Below, one piece after another: positions 56,967 to 64,000 of a DNA stretch of 64,000 bases (the first letter of the stretch is position 1; each line of letters starts with the position of its first letter). The notes below the pieces were generated by a model. The model did not search any database. It saw only the letters and a program-made list of their open reading frames with translations, and was not told the origin of the DNA. This stretch comes from Scenedesmus sp. ARA3 (lineage: Eukaryota > Chlorophyta > Chlorophyceae > Sphaeropleales > Scenedesmaceae), in assembly GCA_004335835.1 (NCBI GenBank), contig RWJK01001863.1, positions 36,510 to 100,509 of the forward strand. Reading direction: 5' to 3'. A program made the translations under genes and the position numbers.

Positions 56967-59376
56967 TTCCCACCACCTCCCCAGCAGCAACAGCAGCAGC
57001 AGCAGTTCCCACCGCCTCCAGGTGGAGGTGCTGCAGCAGCAGCAGCCTTTGCTGCCGCTGCCGTGGCTGCTGCCGCCGCTGTGGACAGGGACAGAGGCCA
57101 CGACAGGGACAGAGACAGGCAGTGGGACAGGGACAGAGGCGGAGGAGGAGGGCCAAGGCGGCCACCAGCAGGTGAGGCATTCATAACATATAGTGAAATG
57201 CCACCCACTTGTGCTTGGCTCTACAAACCTGTGCATTGTGTATGCTTTGCCTCCTCAGCTGCCTGCTTCCAGGTCCAATCCGTCAACATGCTGTCATGCT
57301 TGCCTGCTTGCTTCGTCTCCTGCAGGCCCTGTATTGGATGACCCGCCCCCCCATCCGCTCCATTCACAGGGGTGTAGTGCATGTGCTCAGCCGCCTCTCC
57401 TTATGCCTGCCGCTTGCCTGCCTGCCTGCCTGCTAGTTTCTTCGCCCTGCAGGCCCTGTATCGGATGAGCCTCCTCCTATCGGCTCCATCCACAGGGGTG
57501 TGGTGCATCTGCTCAGCCACCTCTCATGTATCCTGCCACTGCTCCTTCTACCTGGGTCGCTGCCAACAACTTGCTTGTTTACACTTGCCTGCCTGCCTGC
57601 TTCTTTCTTGTCACTGCAGGCCCCATGTCGGATGAGCCTCCCACCATCGGCTCCATCCATAGGGGTGTGGTGCACACAGTGAAGCCCTTTGGCGTGTTTG
57701 TGGCCATTGAAGGCTACAGGAGGCACGTGCTGGTGCACCACTCACAGGTGTGCATATTGTGAATGTGGCTATGGGTGTGGTTTTGTTTGTGGGTTTTGTG
57801 GCCATCGAGGGCTACAGGTGGCATGTGCTGGTGCACCACTCGCAGGTGCGGCGCGGCGCAGCAGCTGCTTATTACAGCGCACTCGAGTGCGCCCCAGCGG
57901 GTTGCAGTGAATCAGGCTGGCATGCCTGCGTGCCCCTGCAGACTGCTACGATAGAGGGTGGCACATGTGGGTCGTGGAACCATCAGGGACGTTGTAAGCC
58001 ACAACATGATGAACACCACAACCTGCGCCTGCTGCTGCGCTACTGCTGCACCTACCTGCCCATCATCTGGACAGGTATCTGAGGAGGTGCTGCTCACCCG
58101 TGGTGATGAGGATGAGCTCAAAGTGAAGGCACTGGAGTATGCAGCACCACCAGGGCAGCGCGTGTGGGTCAAGGTGAGCGGTGGAGCAGACTTCTGGTAT
58201 CACATTGTGCAGAATGCTTTGCATGCCAAACAGCCAGTGGCTGGAGTATGCGGCACCACCTGCGCATCACGTGTGGGTCAAGGGGGGGCAAAGGCGCTGA
58301 TACGCGGCTTGATTTGTGCTGCTGTTGTCCACATGTGGCCGTGGTTATGGCACAAGATGCAAGAGCCAAGACGTAACGCCAGCGGCTGGCAGCGTTGTGG
58401 TGCCCTGCTGACCTGCTGTGCTGATGCTGCTGCAGATTCTGGAGGTGTCTGCTGATCAGAACCAGAATGGGCCTGGCTACAGGGTGCACGGCAGCATGCG
58501 CGTGGTTGACCAGGACAGCGGCGCAGACCTGGACCCCACAGGCCAGGCGGCAGCAGCAGCAGCAGCCAAAGGTGAGGGTGCGGCAGCAGCAGCAGCAGCC
58601 AATGGTGCAGCTGCCGACCTGCCAGGCAGCCGAATGGCACACCAGCGGCGGGTTTGTGTATGTGTGTATGTGTGTGCACGCATGCGCACCAGCAAGGCAG
58701 CTGTGCACGCCCTTTTGCATCCTCAAGTTGTTTTGCAAGGCAACACGTCTGCTCATGCAGTTGTTTGGCTGTATACTCTGTTGTAGCGTGCACTCAGCAC
58801 GGCGCCGCTGCACATGCAACTGCACCAGAAGCAGTTGCTGCGGCTTTGTTGAGTGCGGGGTGCTGCATGGCAAGCACGCCAGTGCCAGCAGCAATAAGCA
58901 CCACCCGGTTTGACTCAGCTCAACCTGCCTTGCTGCTGAACCCAACAATTTTCACTGCAGGTGGGGGTGGGGGCCGCCAGTCTGACGATCCCCCTGAGAT
59001 TGGCACTTGCCACCGCTGCGGCGTCAGTCTTGACTGGTTAGCCACATCTAAGTCGGATCTGCCCTGCTGCTGCATGTGCCATTTCTGCTGCAGGTGGTGG
59101 AGGCGGCCGCCAGTCTGACGATCCCCCTGAGGTGGGCACCTGCCACCAAGGGGAAGTGAAGCGCATTGAGGCCTACGGAGTGTTCGTGGCGCTGCAAGGG
59201 TTCAGAAAGTACGGCTTGGTGCACGCCAGCCAGGTGGGTGCAGGGGTTTCTGGCAGTTGCTGGGTCAAGCACCGCTGAGGATGCACTTGTAATGCTGCTC
59301 CCACCTGCCGGCGAAGCTGCCGGCATGCTGCTGGCAAGGTGGCCAGCTACCCTCGATGGTGTGGATGTGGTTCTGA

Positions 59377-59424
<48 letters not shown>

Positions 59425-59485
59425 ATTTCTGTCTCCCGCCAGGTGGCCAACTATCTGACTTCATTGCTGAGGAGCAGGTTGCGAG

Positions 59486-59518
<33 letters not shown>

Positions 59519-59532
59519 GCCGCCGCCGCTGC

Positions 59533-59581
<49 letters not shown>

Positions 59582-59852
59582 ACGGCACGTCTCCTGCCAG
59601 GTGGCCATATTTCTGAATTCATTGCTGAGGAACAGGTTGTGAGACTGCTGCTGCTGCTGCTGCCACTGCCACCCGCGGGTGGCCAACTACCTGGAGTTCA
59701 GCGCTGAGGATCAGCGTGCAGCCCGCATTTCACCCTGCTGCTGCTGCTGCTGCTGTTGCTGCTGTTGCTGCTGCTTTCATGCTATCGCCCCAGGTGGCCA
59801 ACTACCTTAAGTTCAGCGCTGAGGATCAGCTTGTGACCCGCCTTCGTCCCAC

Positions 59853-59888
<36 letters not shown>

Positions 59889-59967
59889 ATGCTGACAATT
59901 CAGGTGGCCAACTACCTTGAGTTCAGTGCTGAGGACGGCAAGGCTGAACTTGCTTCACTGCTGCTCA

Positions 59968-60023
<56 letters not shown>

Positions 60024-60416
60024 TGCTGTCGTTCCAGGTCGCCAACTACCTCGAGTTTTCTGCTGAGGACGGCGAGGCTGAGCGCAAGAAGGCTATTGGG
60101 GAGGTGGTGGAGCTGGGGCAGGAGGTGTGGGTCAAGGTGCGCAATATCAGAAATTTTTATAAATCATAACCTGCATGAGACAACTAGTTACTAGCAGATG
60201 GATGGGTGGAAAGGATTATGTTGTGTGCACATGCGCAAAGTGGTGGAGCTGGGGCAGCAGTTGGGGTTCAGGGTACGGCCGGGGAGTTGTTGTGATGAAT
60301 GGCTTGAATGTTTAAATGTTTGCGTGGATTGATGTTTGCATGCATTCCTGCCAGGGCTTTGGACTGTCTGCCTGAGTGGGTGACGGCTAGATCACTGGCA
60401 CTGGTGATGCATCTTG

Positions 60417-60470
<54 letters not shown>

Positions 60471-62419
60471 AGGTGGTGGAAGTTGGTCATGACAACAGGG
60501 GCCCCAATATTGGCTGCTCCATGAAGCTGGTGGACCCCTGAACTGTTATTGCTGCTGCTGCTGCTGCCAGGTGGTGGAGGTTGGTCATGATGACAGGGGC
60601 CCCAAGATCGGCTGCTCCATGAAGCTGGTGGACCAGGCTGACGGCACCGACCTGGACCCTCAGGTGGGTAGTTATCATCAGCATTGGCAGCAGCAGTGGC
60701 ATGTTGCTACTGCGAGGCACAGCAACATCGCCCTCGGCGCCTGCGCCCACCGGCGCCTGCGCCCCACGGCGCCTGCGCCCCCTTGTTGGTTTGGCTGCTT
60801 TAAAAATGCTTTGTAGAATTGATGTCAGAGCATGAAGCTGGTGGACCAGGTTGACAGCACTGACCTGCTCCCGCAGGTGGGGCTGGGAGCTTGGGGGTGT
60901 TGATATGTGCATATATCGTGTCCGCCACATATGTTTTGATTTGTAACAGCTTGAAGCTCGCGTCTGCCAACCTCCTGACTTGTTTCCTGTTCACCTGTAA
61001 TGTCGGACCTGCAGAACCTGCGCTACCGCCCTAGGGGCGAGGGGGGCCAAGGGGGGCCCGGCGGCCGCGCCCCTGTCGGTGCCAGTGCTGGCGAAGTGCG
61101 AGGCGGCGCCATTGATTGGGGCTACCTTGCCACACGGCCTGATGCCTTTGGCAGCACAGGCTATGACCTGCTGCAGGATGACCCTGAGGAGCCAGGCAGG
61201 CCTGCAGCAGGTGCGCTGCACTGTTACATTGTTACGTTTGACCGAAGTTTGACTGCCGCTTTAGGTTGTTTGAAGTGCTCAAGTGGGTGGCGGGGCCATT
61301 GACTGGGGCTACCTGGCCACACGGCCAGATGCCTTTGGCAGCACAGGCTATGACCTGCTGCAGGATTATCCTGAGGAGCCAGGCAGGCCAGCAGCAGGTG
61401 CGATGCACTGTTACGTTGTTACGTTTGACCAAAGTTTGACTTCCGCTTTAGGTTGTTTGAAGTGCTCAAGTGGCGGGGCCATTGACTGGGGCTACCTTGC
61501 CACACGGCCAGATGCCTTTGGCAGCACAGGCTATGACCTGCTGCATCCTGAGGAGCCAGGCAGGCCTGCAGCAGGTGCGGTGCACTGTTGTTTTGTCGTG
61601 TTTGACCAGATTTTGACTGCCAGATTGGTGTTGTGCGAGTTGTGCGTGTGGTGTATGCATCTGCAGAAGCAAGACTGGCACCGCCTTCCACTGCTTGTCT
61701 TTTGCCTGACTTGCGGTTGGTGCTGCTTGATCTGTTTTATGCCTGTTACAGGTGGCGGCGGTGCGGGCTTCCCTCCACCTCCCCAGCAGCAGCAGCAGCA
61801 GCAGCAGCATCTGCCGCCGGTGGGCAGGGGCAGGGGTGCTGTGGTGCCTGCTTGGATGGCCCAGGGGCCTGCTGCTCCTGGAGCAGTGCCTCAGAGGTGA
61901 GCTGCTCAACAGCAGGATCAGCAGCAACAGTAGAAGCACATGCAATAATATTGCTTGCTCAGGCAGCAACAAGGCTGCTGCTATGCTGTCAACTGGTTGC
62001 AAGGTAGAGAACTGAGGCTATTGATTAAGGTTTCTGCGTGGCTGGGGGCCTTGCTGCAGGAGGAGCAGCAGCAGCAACATGCTGTTGTGCTTCTGCTGAC
62101 AAATGCTGGGATGTGGTGGATGGGAATGTGCTTATACACAACTTCCGGTGTGTTGAGCCTGAAGTTAGTGCTGTCTTGTGCTGTGCTGTGATGCAGGGAC
62201 TCTGGAGGCAGTGATGCACCAGCAGCCAACTTGACAGTGGAAGAGGCACTACGCATTGTGCAGGCAGCAGCAGCAGGCAAGAAGAAGCACAAGGAGAAGC
62301 ACAAGAAGCATAAGAAGAGCAGCAAGCACAAGTACAAGAAGAGCAGCAGGAAACGCAGCAGGAGCCGCAGCAGGGGCCGGAGCAGCAGCAGTGACAGCGA
62401 GAGTGACCGTGGCAGGTAG
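55873..62419 (+). CDS. RS-domain protein with two S1 RNA-binding domains (ZCCHC17/NO40-like, 12 exons)
   Basis: Exons: 55873-55886, 56074-56547, 56849-57171, 57620-57747, 58075-58173, 58436-58571, 59094-59233, 60038-60136, 60571-60663, 61015-61210, 61752-61896, 62197-62419; in phase, 689 residues. Order: Arg/Ser domain (MGRSRSRERHRHSRSRSRSR...), poly-Gln/Pro (about 180-235), first S1 domain (271-390: IHRGVVHTVKPFGVFVAIEG, VLVHHSQVSEE, GQRVWVKILEVS), second S1 domain (392-505: CHQGEVKRIEAYGVFVALQG, KYGLVHASQVANYLEFS, GCSMKLVDQADGTDLDP), RGG-like linker, and a Lys/His/Ser tail (KKKHKEKHKKHKKSSKHKYK, then SRSRSRGRSSSSDSESDR). SMKLVDQ..GTDLDP and the KKHKKHKK tail are typical of ZCCHC17/pNO40, a nucleolar and splicing-related protein; the CCHC knuckle of that protein is not seen. 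The very short first exon (14 nt) is inferred from phase and the MGRSR start. Confidence 0.8.
56917..56964. repeat. (CAG)16 encoding poly-Gln
   Basis: Perfect CAG run inside exon 3 of the S1 gene, coding for glutamine. Contrast with the intronic runs, which read CTG on the sense strand. Confidence 0.9.
57325..57530 (+). repeat. Two echoes of S1-gene exon 4 (5' part plus acceptor)
   Basis: The acceptor and start of exon 4 (GPMSDEPPTIGSIHRGVVH) recur at about 57327-57380 and 57452-57510, before the true copy at 57620. An echo of the end of exon 4 with donor lies at 57790-57848, and one of the end of exon 5 at about 58238-58290. Confidence 0.9.
58959..59020 (+). repeat. Echo of S1-gene exon 7 (5' part)
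   Basis: GGGGGRQSDDPPEIGTCHRC follows an acceptor cactgcag and matches the start of the true exon at 59094, 135 bp further on. Confidence 0.9.
59379..60037 (+). repeat. Five echoes of S1-gene exon 8 interleaved with (CTG)n runs
   Basis: The start of exon 8 (VANYLEFSAEDGEA) recurs at about 59444, 59602, 59679, 59793 and 59905 before the true exon at 60038. Each copy is followed by a (CTG)n run leading to the next copy (59379-59423, 59488-59516, 59533-59580, about 59736-59774, 59855-59884, 59971-60019). Copies become more exon-like toward the true exon. Confidence 0.95.
60418..60532 (+). repeat. (CTG)17 and echo of S1-gene exon 9
   Basis: Seventeen CTG units (60418-60468), then TTTAG and a copy of exon 9 (VVEVGHDNRGPNIGCSMKLV). 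The true exon at 60571 follows another short CTG run. A third copy, of the 3' part, is at about 60828-60877 with its cag/gtgggg donor. Confidence 0.92.
61285..61580 (+). repeat. Two echoes of S1-gene exon 10 (3' part plus donor)
   Basis: The segment encoding GAIDWGYLATRPDAFGSTGY and DLL..PEEPGRPAAG, with following intron (gtgcg...cactgttacgtt), is repeated after 61086-61210 at about 61293-61398 and 61475-61575. The unit is about 180-190 bp. The last copy has a 9-nt internal deletion. Confidence 0.95.
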
Positions 62420-62617
62420 CGCAATCGTTGACCAACCATGTTATAACTTGAAACAGAGCCAACGCTTGCTGTCTGGTGCACGCGTAGCGCTCGCGTCGTA
62501 AGTGAACACCAGCAGTTATAAAGCTATTGTTTGCGCAATAACCAGAACCAACACCAATTTTGGCGACAGTGACAGTGATGCATCCCCCAAACCGTAGTGC
62601 CTTGCAGCACAGAGCAA

Positions 62618-63926
62618 CTACTGTTGCCGCAGTGCTGCCCAGAAACTAGCCACCACTGCAGCCGGCAGCTGGTCACTTGACACCCCCAGCTGCTGCAGCT
62701 GCGACAGCCCCGTCAGCAGCATCAAGCCCCGCTCAGTCAGCCCCTCATTTCCCTCCAGCCGCAGCTCTGTCAGCTCATGCAGCTGTGCAATTGCTGCAGC
62801 ACGCCATGCTGCCCAAATCACACCCCCGCAGGTCTAAATGCCGCAGCTGCTTCAGACGGCATGCCCGTGCAGTTGCTGCTGTGTCATCCACACCCGGCCC
62901 TGCACTGAATAACACTAGACGCGTCAGCCCAGTCAGCGCTGTCATGGCAAGTGTGTCACCAGGTGCAAGCATCGAACTCCGGCCACCGGCCTTGGATAGG
63001 CTGAACTTCGCAAATTGCTTAGGCCTGCGAGGCAGGCGCAAGCTGCAACGGGCCCGCCTAACCCAAAAGGATCACCATCCTCATCCTCCAACACACTCAT
63101 TGCTGCAAGCTGCAGCTGTGTAAGCCGAGTACATCCGGCCACTCCCCGCAGGATGTTGCCCAGTTCGATCGGAGATGGCGTCCACATCCCGAAACCCACA
63201 TTGAGCTCCTGCAAGGAAGGCAGGCGCGGCCACAGCTCCACTGCACGCTGCGTCTCCCCGCTGTCACAGTGGTGGTGACAGTACTCCAGCGATAAATGTG
63301 TCAGTGCTGGCAAAGCCCTGGCCAGCTGCAGCAGCTGCGGGGCACTGTCAAACCCCTCGACCGCAATGTGCAGCCGCCGCAGCCGCTGCAGCCGCAGCAG
63401 CAGCACGACGTCGAGATCACTTTCACCGTTGTCGAGCTCGAGAGCTGTCAGCTGCAGCGGCAGGCGGGAGCCATGCGATAGCTGCTTCTTTAGCACCAGG
63501 CGATCCAGCTGTGTGAGATGTGCCAGGTCGATTGCTGGCAGCCCTGAGCAGTCCAAGTGCAGCTGCCGCAGCTGCAGCAGCTGCTGTGTCAGCTGCCCCA
63601 GGTGCAGCAGCTGCGGTGTCGGCTGCTGCCGCGGCCGCGGGTAGCTCCGCCAACAGCCGCTGATGCTGAGAGATGTGAGCCGGCTCAGCTGCTGGATTCC
63701 TGCGAGGCAGTTGGTGTGCAGGATGCCAGGAGCGACGCGACAAGACAGGCTCAGGCGCTGCAGACAGCTGAGGCGAGCTAGTGCTGCTGATATGGCGGCG
63801 CCTAGCCTGTCGCTGATGCTGCGGTTGATGCTGAGGTCGAGTGCTGTCAGGCTGCATGCTGGCAGGTGATCCAGCAGGTGCCAAGCCATAGGGCGCGTCA
63901 CTGCGGAAGTAAGCCAGTCGCCAGAC

Positions 63927-63960
<34 letters not shown>

Positions 63961-63991
63961 AGCTGCTGCTGAGGATGCGCTGTGGCTGCAT
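62618..63991 (-). pseudogene. Frameshifted LRR gene, runs off the right edge
   Basis: Related to the LRR gene at 49584-51320 (shared LTERGLMLLTGLSQLQQLGV and SSDQLP.AVVASFWAALRQ). The coding frame changes twice: near 63020-63035, where NLRELRFS of the relative is shortened to NLRSSAY, and near 62810-62825, where two bases are missing in MACLAAIAQL. No splice sites fit these points, so they look like small deletions. The 5' end continues beyond position 64000: the relative has more than 80 residues before the point where this sequence begins. Either a pseudogene or a gene with assembly errors. Confidence 0.65.
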
Positions 63992-64000
63992 GTGCCTTTG

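Noticed and set aside
1..64000. Transfer RNA, ribosomal RNA, transposon open reading frames or viral genes
   Set aside because: None recognised by eye on either strand; small RNA genes could still be missed without a covariance-model search.

Overview
This is eukaryotic nuclear DNA. Genes are split into many short exons (often 30-200 nt) with clear GT-AG introns whose acceptors are almost always TGCAG or CTGCAG. Runs of CAG/CTG are everywhere, proteins carry alanine, glutamine and serine homopolymers, and the gene set is plant-type: starch debranching isoamylase, plant-like phosphoserine phosphatase, organelle-type guanylate kinase. I infer a green alga, most likely a chlorophycean such as a member of the Sphaeropleales/Scenedesmaceae; the exact genus is not readable from the sequence.

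Layout, left to right: a multi-pass membrane protein of unknown function with an apparent frameshift (+, 898-2432); a PYROXD2-like FAD oxidoreductase (-, 14 exons, 3250-9791); an intronless ARFRP1/Arl3-type GTPase (-, 11010-11606); a lipid phosphate phosphatase (-, 12618-14141); a plastid-type isoamylase closest to ISA3 (+, about 16151-24863); meiotic MutS homologue MSH4 (-, 16 exons, 26080-33063); a tentative two-exon small protein (-, 35054-35335); phosphoserine phosphatase (+, 9 exons, 35599-38309); a tandem pair of MYND zinc-finger genes (+, 39497-43583 and 44317-48738), the first with a damaged central exon; a leucine-rich-repeat gene with one in-frame TAA (+, 49584-51320); guanylate kinase (-, 5 exons, 52245-55363); an RS-domain/double-S1 RNA-binding protein resembling ZCCHC17/NO40 (+, 12 exons, 55873-62419); and a frameshifted relative of the LRR gene running off the right edge (-, 62618-63991). 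Two runs of N mark assembly gaps.

The genes do not form a pathway; they are ordinary housekeeping, starch, meiosis and RNA genes. The striking feature is in the introns. Nearly every multi-exon gene contains partial tandem copies of its own exons ('exon echoes'), usually carrying one original splice site, in two to six copies at spacings of about 115-270 bp. They are often next to (CTG)n runs that lead directly into the 3' splice site. The best examples are exon 3 of guanylate kinase (at least five copies), one S1-domain exon (six copies) and the isoamylase gene (a dozen echo clusters). I reconstructed exon chains by phase and family similarity; phases close without error in PYROXD2, LPP, ISA3, MSH4, PSP, GK and the S1 gene. 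No transcript data were available, so all exon boundaries are predictions.
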